Assembly: GCF_007483665.1 (NCBI RefSeq)
Contig: NZ_VIQO01000024.1
Span: forward strand, 124,001 to 188,000
Length of the DNA: 64,000 bases
Source of the DNA: Catellatospora sichuanensis
Lineage (GTDB): Bacteria > Actinomycetota > Actinomycetes > Mycobacteriales > Micromonosporaceae
Direction: 5' to 3'
The position numbers were made by a program, and so were the translations under genes. Of this stretch, positions 8,603-16,336 are shown piece by piece. Each line of letters opens with the position of its first letter. Position 1 is the first letter of the stretch. Under the pieces are notes generated by a model that had not been told where the DNA came from, did not search any database, and worked only from the letters and a program-made list of their open reading frames with translations.

Positions 8603-9387
8603 TCCCGTCCCGTGTCGCGGCCGGCGACGAGGCGGCGCTGCAGGTCGGCCAGACCCTCCTCGTCCCCGTCGACGAGTAGCTGGGCCTGCCGGGACCAGCT
8701 GAGCAGCGCGGGCGCGAAGTTGAGCCCGCCTGCCTCGATGGCCTTGCGCAGGCTGTCGTTGTCGGCAGCGGCGACCGCGGCGTACGTGCCCATCCCGGCG
8801 GCCGTCAGCGCGGCCTCCATCCTGGGCCCGATGCCCTCGATGCGCTGCAGGTTGTCGCCCGCGGCGACCAGCATGTTCTCGATCGGGGTGAGCGTCGAAG
8901 CCTCGACCTTGAACGCCTTCTCCTGGGCGGCCTCGACCGCGGCCTCCACCGCGTCGTCGGGCTCGTCGGCGACGGCGACCGGCTCGGTCACCGCGGCGAC
9001 CGGCTCGGGCGTGGCCTCGGCGACCGGGACCGGCTCCGGCTTGGTCTCGGCGACCGGCTCGGGCTTGGCGATCGGGGCCACCAGCGACACCGGCCGCTGC
9101 TGCACCTCGATCTCGTCGTCGGCGGGCGCGGCCGGGGCGGGCGCGGCCTTCTTCGACGGCTTCTTGGCGGCCTTCGGCTTCGCGGCCTCGGGCTCGTCGG
9201 CCACGGTGGCCGCGGCGACCGGCGCGGCGGCTTCCGCCACGACCGGGGCGGACGGCGCGGCGGCCGCGGCCGGCTGCTCCGCCGGGGTGGACTTGCCGCG
9301 CCTGCTGAACAGCAGCCAGCCCACCAGCAGGCCGAGCAGGAACGCTGTCAGGATCATGAGGAGCGACTGGCCGATGAACCAGGCCAC
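8599..9387 (-). CDS. Membrane-anchored protein with Ala/Pro-rich linker and C-terminal helix-hairpin-helix domain
   Basis: A 262-residue protein. One membrane helix at residues ~4-25 is followed by ~130 residues of low-complexity Ala/Pro/Glu/Lys sequence and a C-terminal helix-hairpin-helix domain beginning DNLQRIEGIGPRMEAALTAAG. HHH domains of this kind usually bind DNA or mediate protein contacts. GTG 9387 is the likely start because GGAGG lies 5 nt upstream; the frame stays open for 49 more codons with no Shine-Dalgarno or signal. It forms a two-gene unit with the OmpA/BON gene. A membrane-tethered HHH protein paired with a wall-binding protein suggests an envelope scaffold; the exact role is unknown. 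Confidence 0.75.
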   Translation of the reverse strand: MAWFIGQSLLMILTAFLLGLLVGWLLFSRRGKSTPAEQPAAAAAPSAPVVAEAAAPVAAATVADEPEAAKPKAAKKPSKKAAPAPAAPADDEIEVQQRPVSLVAPIAKPEPVAETKPEPVPVAEATPEPVAAVTEPVAVADEPDDAVEAAVEAAQEKAFKVEASTLTPIENMLVAAGDNLQRIEGIGPRMEAALTAAGMGTYAAVAAADNDSLRKAIEAGGLNFAPALLSWSRQAQLLVDGDEEGLADLQRRLVAGRDTGRE

Positions 9388-9536
9388 GAAGACCTCCAAA
9401 GTGAACGCGCGAGGGAAACGCGCTGTCGGAAGGATTGCTGCTCGTCTCGCTGACGCGAGCCGACGAGCTCGAGGCAGCTTCGCACACCCCGGGGAGATCC
9501 GACTCAGCGCATCGGCCGGTTGTGGCACCTGCACCG

Positions 9537-9566
9537 GTCACAAAAGGCCGGATGTCCGCATAGGAT
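9537..9566 (+). promoter_or_regulatory. Candidate promoter for a leaderless MaoC gene
   Basis: TAGGAT at 9561-9566 lies 7 bases before the GTG start codon at 9574, and GTCACA (9537-9542) is 18 bp further upstream. A start site predicted about 7 nt after the -10 box would fall on the start codon, giving a leaderless mRNA. There is no Shine-Dalgarno sequence. Confidence 0.4.
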
Positions 9567-9573
9567 CGCGGCT

Positions 9574-10056
9574 GTGCCGCAGACCGTGACGCATGTGCGC
9601 GACCTCGCCGACGTGGTCGGCAGCTTCCTGGGCCACAGCGCGTGGCATGAGATCACGCAGCGTCAGGTGGATCTGTTCGCCGAGGCGACCTGGGACGACC
9701 AGTGGATCCACACCGACCCCGAGCGCGCCGCGAGCGGTCCGTACGGCGGCACCATCGCGCACGGCTTCCTCACCATGTCGCTGACACCGACCCTGCTGGC
9801 CGAGATCTGGCGGGTCGAAGGCGTGGACATGACCGTCAACCAGGGGCTGGACAACCTCCGGCTGCGCGCGCCGGTGCCGGTGGGCGCGCTGGTACGCATG
9901 GGCGCGGACCTGCTGTCCACGCGCCCGCGGCCGAAGGGCTTCGCCGAGGTGGTGGTGCGGCTGACCTTCGAGCTGGAGCACGCGGGCCGGCGGCAGCGCG
10001 CGGCCACCGCCGACCTGACCATCCTGCTCCGCGAGGCGGCGACCGTCCCGCGCTGA
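9574..10056 (+). CDS. MaoC-like (R)-specific enoyl hydratase
   Basis: A 160-residue hot-dog fold protein of the MaoC/NodN type. The catalytic Asp/His pair is visible as D41 and H46 in ATWDDQWIHTD, followed by the conserved GTIAHGFLTMSL segment. These enzymes hydrate trans-2-enoyl-CoA to (R)-3-hydroxyacyl-CoA in fatty acid or related acyl-CoA metabolism. GTG 9574 is taken as the start because the family N-terminus (VTHVRDLADVVG) begins right there and the transcript appears leaderless. It is transcribed divergently from the HHH/OmpA pair and alone. Confidence 0.85.
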   Translation: MPQTVTHVRDLADVVGSFLGHSAWHEITQRQVDLFAEATWDDQWIHTDPERAASGPYGGTIAHGFLTMSLTPTLLAEIWRVEGVDMTVNQGLDNLRLRAPVPVGALVRMGADLLSTRPRPKGFAEVVVRLTFELEHAGRRQRAATADLTILLREAATVPR

Positions 10057-10064
10057 TCAGCGGT

Positions 10065-10268
10065 TCAGGAGGGGTCGCCCTGCCAGCGGGCGTCCTCGTC
10101 CTCCCACTCCTCGTTGCGCTCCTTGACCTTGGCCAGCGCCTGCTCGGCGTCGGCGGGGGAGGGGTACGGGCCCAGCAGGTACTTCGACGGGCATCTGTCG
10201 TCCCCGTGCTCGACCCTGTGGTGCTTGATGCACCAGAAGTACTGCGGCGGATCTCCGACGTTCGTCAT
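10065..10268 (-). CDS. Small conserved actinobacterial protein (67 aa), unknown function
   Basis: A short hydrophilic protein with two cysteines and a His pair (YFWCIKHHRVE and GDDRCPSKYLLGPY) that could bind a metal, then a charged helix (PADAEQALAKVKERNEEWEDED). The size and the pattern C-x2-HH-x7-C followed by LGPYPSPADAEQAL recur in small hypothetical proteins of actinomycetes. It is convergent with the MaoC gene, with 8 bases between the stops. I do not recognise a function. Confidence 0.6.
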   Translation of the reverse strand: MTNVGDPPQYFWCIKHHRVEHGDDRCPSKYLLGPYPSPADAEQALAKVKERNEEWEDEDARWQGDPS

Positions 10269-10333
10269 GCCATCACTTTGCCCGTTCGCGGGCCCGCTAC
10301 GCCACCGATCCGCGACAAGCCGCCGGACATGCG

Positions 10334-10367
10334 ACAGGGGCGCCTCCCTGCCGGAGTGCGCCCCTGT
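10334..10367 (-). terminator. Hairpin terminator after the coiled-coil secreted protein gene
   Basis: ACAGGGGCGC (10334-10343) pairs perfectly with GCGCCCCTGT (10358-10367) around a 14-nt loop. It starts 10 bases beyond the stop of the leftward gene at 10377, so it is probably that gene's terminator. Confidence 0.55.
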
Positions 10368-10376
10368 GCCGTCGGA

Positions 10377-11420
10377 TCAGAGCATGGAGAGGTGTACGTG
10401 GTTCGTATGGTCCCCGGCGGGGTTGTCGCCGCAGTTGGAGCCGGCCGAGTCGTAGGTCTTCCAGGCGCCGTTGATCCAGATCTTGCAGTACCAGATCACG
10501 TACATGACACCGAGCCGGCTGGCGTTCTTGATGAAGAACGACGCCAGGTTGTTGCCGTAGGTGCGGTCGCCGCCGCTGGCGGAGTAGTTGGTGAAGCCGC
10601 CGGTGGCCGAGGCGAAGTCGCAGGCCCGGCCCTTGGGGTGTTCACCGCCGCCGCTGGAGCGGTGGCACGAGACGTAGCGCTTGAAGCCGTTGGCCTTGGC
10701 CTGGTTCATCGCCCACAGGGTGCGCGGGGTGATGCAGCCGCTGGTGGTCGGGTCCTTGATCGAGCAGCCCTCGCTGGGCCAGGACCCGTTGGCGTTGCGC
10801 GGGGCGGGCTTGGCCAGCGGGGAGTTCGGGTTGATGTAGCCGCTCGAGCTGCGTCCGTCGACAGCACGCAGGGCCTGGTCGGCCGCCTTCTTGCGCTTCT
10901 CGATCTCCTTGAGCGCGTCCTGCTGCAGCTTCAGCTGGATGTCGATCGCCGCTTTCTTCGCGGTGACCTCCTGCTTGCGCGTCCGGTAGTCGTTCATCCG
11001 GGCCTCGTCGCGCTGGGTCATCCGGTCCATGGCGCTGGCCTTGGACAGCAGCGAGCCCGGATCGGTGCCGTTGATCATCAGACTGACCACGCCGAGCTTG
11101 CCGGTCTTGTAGGCCTCCGCCGCGTACTGGCCGACGAACACGCGCAGCCGCTCCAGGTCCGCATCGGCGGTGGCCAGCTCGACGGCCAGCTTCTTCTGTG
11201 AGGCCTGGGCCGCTTCCAGCGCCGCCTGCGCCTCCAGGTAGCCCTTGGCCGCCGCCTCCAGGTTCTCGCGCAGCTGGGCGAGCGTCTTGGAACTGCCCTC
11301 GTTGGGCTCCGCGAACGCGGGCGCCGCCGGGGACAGCCCGCTCACCACCAGGAACACGGCAGCCAGCAGCAGCGCGAGGTGGGCGGCGCGTCGTCGGGTC
11401 CGGGGCACGGTGGGGGTCAC
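10377..11420 (-). CDS. Secreted coiled-coil protein with ARB_07466-like C-terminal domain
   Basis: A 347-residue protein with a Sec signal peptide (cleavage near AFA-EP, residue ~37). It has an N-terminal coiled coil (about 45-190; LRENLEAAAKGYLEAQAALEAAQ and later EIEKRKKAADQAL) as in PcsB/RipA-like peptidoglycan hydrolases. The C-terminal ~130-residue domain has four spaced cysteines (EGCSIKD, SGCITPRT, VSCHRSS, YCKIW) and the His-rich ends HPKGRACDF and GDHTNHVHLSML. This resembles the ARB_07466-like domain, itself related to D-Ala-D-Ala peptidase folds. GTG 11420 has AAGGA upstream. A role in cell-wall maintenance is likely. Confidence 0.75.
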   Translation of the reverse strand: MTPTVPRTRRRAAHLALLLAAVFLVVSGLSPAAPAFAEPNEGSSKTLAQLRENLEAAAKGYLEAQAALEAAQASQKKLAVELATADADLERLRVFVGQYAAEAYKTGKLGVVSLMINGTDPGSLLSKASAMDRMTQRDEARMNDYRTRKQEVTAKKAAIDIQLKLQQDALKEIEKRKKAADQALRAVDGRSSSGYINPNSPLAKPAPRNANGSWPSEGCSIKDPTTSGCITPRTLWAMNQAKANGFKRYVSCHRSSGGGEHPKGRACDFASATGGFTNYSASGGDRTYGNNLASFFIKNASRLGVMYVIWYCKIWINGAWKTYDSAGSNCGDNPAGDHTNHVHLSML

Positions 11421-11711
11421 GGAGGTGCATCCTTCCGTCGTTCGCCGCGCGGACGGACCGGCGCGTCAGCGGCGCTGCTGGGGAGCAGCGGGCCGCGCGG
11501 CCGTGCCGTCGTCGGGGGATGCGCGACGGTGGCTTCGGCAGATCTATATGTGAGACAGCCTCGGTGCCGTGGGGGCAGGCGGTCAGAGTACCCGGTCGCC
11601 ACGGGAGCGCTCAAAACGATCGACGAACGTGCACCGCTTTGCCCGAATAGTAGGTTTTCGCGTTGCCCCGTCAGGGAACCGGCCGCGTAATAGTGTTATC
11701 CGGAGGGAATT

Positions 11712-13871
11712 GTGTCGTCTCGCGCCGTTTCAGTGCTCTTCACAGCCTGGATGGTGCTGCTTGGCGTGCTCTTTTACGTCATCAGGCCGTGGCAGGTGGG
11801 GTTGTGGGCCGCGCTCGGGCTGGTCTCCGACGTCGTACGCGACACCGCGACCGGACTGATGCCCAGCCACGCCGAACACCGGGTGATCCTGGCCGTCGAG
11901 GAGGCCGGGCGGGCCGCGGCCGAGCAGGAGCAGCCCGGCGGGCCCCGGCCCGCGGTGCTGTGCCGGACCGGTGAGCTGAGCCCGGAACACGCCGACGAAC
12001 TGGCCGGTTTCGACACCGTGCTGAGCTGCCCGCTCGCACCGGCCGACGGCACCTCGGGCGGGCACAGCATCGGCACGCTGCTGGTCGCGGCCGAGGAGGA
12101 CGTGCTGCAGACGCTGCGTGGCGCGATGGAGGTGCTCGCCCTGCAGGCGGCCCTGGCGCTGTCCCGGATCATGCTGAACGACGAGGTCAACCGGCGCGAC
12201 AGCGAGGCATACTTTCGCGCGCTGGTGCACAACACGGCCGACGTGATCATGATCGTGGGCGGCGAGGACGAGATCCGCTACTGCAGCCCGTCCGCAACGG
12301 CGATGTTCGGCCGCGAGGCCCTCGAAGGAAACCACCTGCTCGACCTCGTCGTGCCGGAGGAGCGCGAGCGTAGCGCGGGCTACCTGCTGCGGGCGCGCCA
12401 GGAGCGGCGCGGCGAGACCACCGACTGGACCGTGTGGGGCTTCGGGGACCGGCGGCTGCAGGTCGAGGTCTCCAGCCGCGACCTGCGCGAGGATCCGGCG
12501 GTCAGCGGCCTGGTGATCACGCTGCGCGACGTGACGCAGCGCCGGCGGCTGGAGCGCGAGCTGACCCACCGGGCGTTCCACGACTCGCTGACCGGGCTGG
12601 CCAACCGCGCCCTGTTCATCGACCGGGTGACGCTCGCCGTGGACCGGGCCCGCCGCAACGGCACCATCGCCGGCGTGCTCTTCATCGACCTCGACGACTT
12701 CAAGGACGTCAACGACACGATGGGCCACCCGGTCGGCGACGAGCTGCTGACCTCGGTCGCCGAGCGGATCAAGGGCGTGCTGCGCCCTCACGACACCGCC
12801 GCCCGGCTGGGCGGCGACGAGTTCGCGGCGCTGATCGAGGACTCCACCGGCACCGGCGCGATCGAGGCCGTCGCCGAGCGGGTGGTGCGGGTGCTGTCGG
12901 TGCCCGTGCCGGTGGGCGACCAGCGGGTGCCCGCCGGGGCCAGCGTCGGCGTCGCCACCACCCGGCACGCCCACGACGGCGACGAGTTGCTGCGCCACGC
13001 CGACCTGGCGCTGTACTCGGCCAAGGGCGAAGGCAAGGGCCAGTGGCGGCGCTACCAGCCGGCGCTGCACGAAGCCCTGGTCGAGCGGCTGCAGCTGAAG
13101 GCGGACCTGGACCGGGCCATCGCCGAGGAGGAGTTCAGCCTGCGTTTCCAGCCGGTGGTCGGGCTGACCGGCGCCGGGACGGTGGGCTTCGAGGCGCTGG
13201 TGCGCTGGGAGCACCCCAGCCGCGGCACGCTGCCGCCCGGCGAGTTCATCGGCCTGGCCGAGGAGTCCGGGCTGATCGTGCCGATCGGCACCCAGGTGGT
13301 GCGCCAGGCGCTGGCCACCGCGGCGCGCTGGCCGACCCGGGCCGGGCTCAGCCCGTACGTCAGCATCAACATCTCCGCCCGCCAGTTCCGCACCCCCGGC
13401 GTGGTCGCCGACCTGCTGCGCGAGCTGGACGAGGCGGGCCTGCCCCCGCACCGGATGATGCTGGAGATCGTCGAGACGCTGCTGCTGCACGAGGACGAGG
13501 AGGTCTGGGCCGACCTGGCCGAGCTGCGCGAGGCGGGGGTACGCGTCGCGATCGACGACTTCGGCACCGGCTACTCGTCGCTGAGCTACCTGCGGCAGAT
13601 GTCGCTGGACGTGGTGAAGCTGGACAAGTCCTTCGTCGGCGAGATCGCCTTGTCCGCCCAGCAGCGGGCGCTGGTGGAGGGCATCGTACGGCTGGCCAAC
13701 ACGCTCGGGCTGGAGGTCATCGCCGAGGGCATCGAGACGCAGGAGCAGCGCGACATCCTCGCCGACATCGGCTGCCCCTTCGGCCAGGGCTACCTGTTCA
13801 GCAAACCGCTGCCCGGCGGGGAGACGTTTCCCTGGCTGGTCGACGACCTCGACGATCCGGCGGCGCACTAG
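11712..13871 (+). CDS. PAS-GGDEF-EAL cyclic di-GMP turnover protein
   Basis: A 719-residue protein. A short hydrophobic N-terminus (about residues 6-38) is followed by a weakly GAF-like region, a PAS domain (~170-275), a GGDEF domain with an intact RLGGDEF site near 364-370, and an EAL domain from ~455. The EAL domain has GFEALVRWEHP, DDFGTGYSSL and EGIETQEQ, so both diguanylate cyclase and phosphodiesterase residues appear complete. GGAGGG precedes GTG 11712. The membrane part is short compared with multi-pass relatives, and could reflect loss of helices. It is followed 10 bases later by the BtuF-like gene. Confidence 0.92.
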   Translation: MSSRAVSVLFTAWMVLLGVLFYVIRPWQVGLWAALGLVSDVVRDTATGLMPSHAEHRVILAVEEAGRAAAEQEQPGGPRPAVLCRTGELSPEHADELAGFDTVLSCPLAPADGTSGGHSIGTLLVAAEEDVLQTLRGAMEVLALQAALALSRIMLNDEVNRRDSEAYFRALVHNTADVIMIVGGEDEIRYCSPSATAMFGREALEGNHLLDLVVPEERERSAGYLLRARQERRGETTDWTVWGFGDRRLQVEVSSRDLREDPAVSGLVITLRDVTQRRRLERELTHRAFHDSLTGLANRALFIDRVTLAVDRARRNGTIAGVLFIDLDDFKDVNDTMGHPVGDELLTSVAERIKGVLRPHDTAARLGGDEFAALIEDSTGTGAIEAVAERVVRVLSVPVPVGDQRVPAGASVGVATTRHAHDGDELLRHADLALYSAKGEGKGQWRRYQPALHEALVERLQLKADLDRAIAEEEFSLRFQPVVGLTGAGTVGFEALVRWEHPSRGTLPPGEFIGLAEESGLIVPIGTQVVRQALATAARWPTRAGLSPYVSINISARQFRTPGVVADLLRELDEAGLPPHRMMLEIVETLLLHEDEEVWADLAELREAGVRVAIDDFGTGYSSLSYLRQMSLDVVKLDKSFVGEIALSAQQRALVEGIVRLANTLGLEVIAEGIETQEQRDILADIGCPFGQGYLFSKPLPGGETFPWLVDDLDDPAAH

Positions 13872-13881
13872 GGTCGGGCGG

Positions 13882-14601
13882 ATGCGGATCGTCTCCCTGG
13901 TGCCGTCGCTGTCCGAGGCCGTCGCGGCGACGCTGCCCGAGGCGCTGGTCGGGGTCACCGACTGGTGCACCCACCCGGAAGGGCTGCCCGCGACGCGGGT
14001 GGGCGGCAGCAAATATCCCGACCTCGACCGGGTGCTGGCGCTGCGGCCGGACGTCGTGCTGGTCAACGTCGAGGAGAACCGCGAGCAGGACGCCGACGCG
14101 CTGCGCGCCGCGGGCGTCGAGCTGTACGTCACCTACCCCCGCACCGTCGACGAAGCCCTCGACGAGCTGGGCCGCATGCTGACCGCGCTGGGCGCCCCCG
14201 GCGAGCCCGACTGGCTGGCCGCGGCCCGCACGGCCTGGGCCGGTCTGCCGACGCCCGCGCTCCGGCGCGCGGTGGTCCCGGTGTGGCGTCGTCCATGGAT
14301 CGTGCTCGGCGGCGACACCTTCGCCGGAGACGTCCTGCGTCGCCTCGGCGTGACCAACGTGTACGCCGACTCCGCCGAGCGCTACCCGCGCCCGTCCCTC
14401 GACGAGCTGCACGCGCAGGACGCCGACCTCGTCGTGCTCCCCGACGAGCCCTACCCCTTCACCCGCGACGACGGTCCGGAGGCCTTCCCCGCCCTACCCT
14501 GCGCCCTGGTCTCCGGCCGCCACCTCACCTGGTACGGCCCCTCCCTCGCCGAAGCCCCCGCCCTCCTCACCGCCCAACTCACCCAGGCACCACCCACCTG
14601 A
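13882..14601 (+). CDS. Helical-backbone metal receptor family protein (BtuF/FepB-like) without signal peptide
   Basis: A 239-residue protein matching class III binding proteins for cobalamin or iron complexes (COG0614): MRIVSLVPSLSEAVAATL at the N-terminus, the lobe element RPDVVLVNVEENREQD, and a second lobe starting near residue 130 (RPWIVLGGDTFAGDVLRRLG). No signal peptide or lipobox is present; translation begins directly at the first strand of the fold. It is therefore predicted to be cytoplasmic, unlike transport receptors. No permease or ATPase is nearby. The GGGCGG before ATG 13882 is a modest ribosome-binding site. Confidence 0.82.
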   Translation: MRIVSLVPSLSEAVAATLPEALVGVTDWCTHPEGLPATRVGGSKYPDLDRVLALRPDVVLVNVEENREQDADALRAAGVELYVTYPRTVDEALDELGRMLTALGAPGEPDWLAAARTAWAGLPTPALRRAVVPVWRRPWIVLGGDTFAGDVLRRLGVTNVYADSAERYPRPSLDELHAQDADLVVLPDEPYPFTRDDGPEAFPALPCALVSGRHLTWYGPSLAEAPALLTAQLTQAPPT

Positions 14602-14605
14602 TCGC

Positions 14606-14669
14606 CTGCAGTTTCGGGGAAGCTGCGCGAATGGACCCGCGCATTCGCGCACTTTCCCCGAAACTGCAG
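14606..14669. terminator. 64-nt palindrome between convergent genes
   Basis: Outer arms CTGCAGTTTCGGGGAA (14606-14621) and inverse (14654-14669) are perfect over 16 bp. An inner 9-bp stem GCGCGAATG/CATTCGCGC (14625-14633, 14642-14650) continues the hairpin. It starts 5 bases after the BtuF-like stop and lies before the carboxylesterase stop, fitting a bidirectional terminator. Confidence 0.65.
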
Positions 14670-14692
14670 CGCCGCCGAGCCGGACCCGGCGG

Positions 14693-16135
14693 TCAGGTCC
14701 AGGAGCGCAGTTCGGCGTCGTTGGGGGCGTGGACGAGGAGCGGGGTGGGGGCGTCGAAGCGCATCACGGGGCGGGTGTCGTTCCAGCGGGTCCAGCCGGG
14801 GTCGCCGGTGGTGGCGAAGTCCACCCAGGCCCGGTGCATCGCGTCGGCCAGCTCCTGCGGCGGGTTCGGCCCGGACAGCGGCAGCCCGTCGGGTGTGCCC
14901 AGGGTGTCGAACACGAAACCGATCTCCAGGGCGTGGCACGCGCCCAGCCGCTCCATCGGGGACGGCCAGGCGAACTCGTACAGCCAGGTGTCGCCCGGCG
15001 TCCGGGCGTCGGCCAGCAGGTTGAGCGGCCGCCGCAGCAGCCGGTCGGTCGCGATGACGCCGAGCAGCTCGCCCGGCGACGCCTCCGGCCGGGCCGCCCG
15101 GTAGGTGCGCGCGGTGCGCGCCCGCACCCGGAACTTGGCCAGGGCCAGCCGCAGCGTGAACCGGTTGATCCGGTCGACCAGCCCGGTCGGCACGAACCAC
15201 AGCCGGTACTCCTCGGCGTTGTAGCCCAGCAGCACACCGATGTCCGCGGCCGCGCCGTCGTGCAGTGCCACCATCGGGTCGCGGGGCAGCACGTCACCGT
15301 CGACGGCCAGGGTGAACCCGTTGCCGTTGCCGATCGGCGGCCCGCCCCGGGTGATCGAGACCTGCGCGGCCAGCAGCCGAGCCCGGTCCACCTGCGCGAA
15401 CGCCTCGGCCGTCGCCGGGACCTTCAGCCGCTTCGCGATGAGCCGGGTGGAGCGCCCCGCGGCCTCGGGCGGCTGCGCGGCCGGAGCCCCGCTCTGCAGC
15501 ACCGCCCGGTGGAACAGCCCCTTCGCGTACGGGCTGGTCAGCAGCGCGCCGATGGAGATCGACCCGGCCGATTCGCCGAACACGGTCACTTTGCCCGGGT
15601 CGCCGCCGAACGCCGCGATGTTGTCGCGTACCCAGGTCAGCGCGGCGATCTGGTCGCGCAGGCCGAGGTTGGCCGGGGCGTCGGGGAAGACGCCGAAGCC
15701 CTCGATGCCCAGCCGGTAGTTGATCGACACGAGCACGACGCCGTCGCGGGCGAAGTTGCCTCCGTCGTACGCGGGCAGGCAGTTCGACCCGTTGCGCAGC
15801 GAGCCGCCGTGGATCCACACCATGACCGGGCGGCCCACCGCGCCCGCGGGCGCCCACACGTTCAGGTTCAGGCACTCGTCGCCCGGGATCGACGGATCGG
15901 ACAGCAGCCGGTCCATCGGCGGCGGGAACGGCGCCTTCGGCGCGGTGGGCCCGTAGACCAGCGCGTCGCGCACGCCCGTCCACGGCGTCACCGGCGCGGG
16001 CGCGGCGAACCGGTGCGCACCGAACGGCGCCGCCGCGTACGGCACGCCCAGGAACACCGCGACCCCGTCGTCGACCCGCCCCCGCACCCGCCCGTCCCGG
16101 ATTGCGACCACGACCTCGACAGCCGTCTCCGTCAT
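14693..16135 (-). CDS. Type-B carboxylesterase / para-nitrobenzyl esterase family
   Basis: A 480-residue alpha/beta hydrolase. Family signatures are GDECLNLNVWAP (~85-96), the oxyanion loop VWIHGGSLRNGS (107-117) and the nucleophile elbow FGESAGS with Ser189. An acidic residue and a His (GACHALEIGFVFD near 405) complete the triad. No signal peptide is visible, so it is probably cytoplasmic and acts on ester substrates of unknown nature. A copy of the palindromic repeat lies just upstream of its start. It is somewhat shorter than eukaryotic members but normal for bacteria. Confidence 0.88.
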   Translation of the reverse strand: MTETAVEVVVAIRDGRVRGRVDDGVAVFLGVPYAAAPFGAHRFAAPAPVTPWTGVRDALVYGPTAPKAPFPPPMDRLLSDPSIPGDECLNLNVWAPAGAVGRPVMVWIHGGSLRNGSNCLPAYDGGNFARDGVVLVSINYRLGIEGFGVFPDAPANLGLRDQIAALTWVRDNIAAFGGDPGKVTVFGESAGSISIGALLTSPYAKGLFHRAVLQSGAPAAQPPEAAGRSTRLIAKRLKVPATAEAFAQVDRARLLAAQVSITRGGPPIGNGNGFTLAVDGDVLPRDPMVALHDGAAADIGVLLGYNAEEYRLWFVPTGLVDRINRFTLRLALAKFRVRARTARTYRAARPEASPGELLGVIATDRLLRRPLNLLADARTPGDTWLYEFAWPSPMERLGACHALEIGFVFDTLGTPDGLPLSGPNPPQELADAMHRAWVDFATTGDPGWTRWNDTRPVMRFDAPTPLLVHAPNDAELRSWT

Positions 16136-16158
16136 CCCCGCATTCTCCCGCCCCGAGC

Positions 16159-16212
16159 GAAAGGAAGGGCACCTTCTTAACGCTTTGCGTATAGGAAGGT
16201 GCCCTTCTTAAC
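16159..16212. repeat. GAAGGGCACCTTC palindromic repeat, copy B
   Basis: Left arm GAAGGGCACCTTC (16164-16176) and right arm GAAGGTGCCCTTC (16195-16207) are perfectly inverted, each followed by TTAAC. It lies between two leftward genes, downstream of the FAD dehydrogenase and upstream of the esterase. Confidence 0.85.
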
Positions 16213-16336
16213 CCGGTACCGCACGCTCGCAGGGCGTCTTTCGCCCAGGTCGTGTGCTCACGGTGTGCGGTGGCGCAGCCGCCGTCCGGGTGGTGCGTGC
16301 GGGGGCCGTGGCCGGGTGTGGTCGGCCACGGCCCGG

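Noticed and set aside
11730-14132. Leftward open frame of about 800 codons
   Set aside because: It is antisense to the PAS-GGDEF-EAL and BtuF-like genes. Its composition (His, Gln, Arg, Val-rich) is that of a shadow frame in high-GC DNA, and it has no domain.
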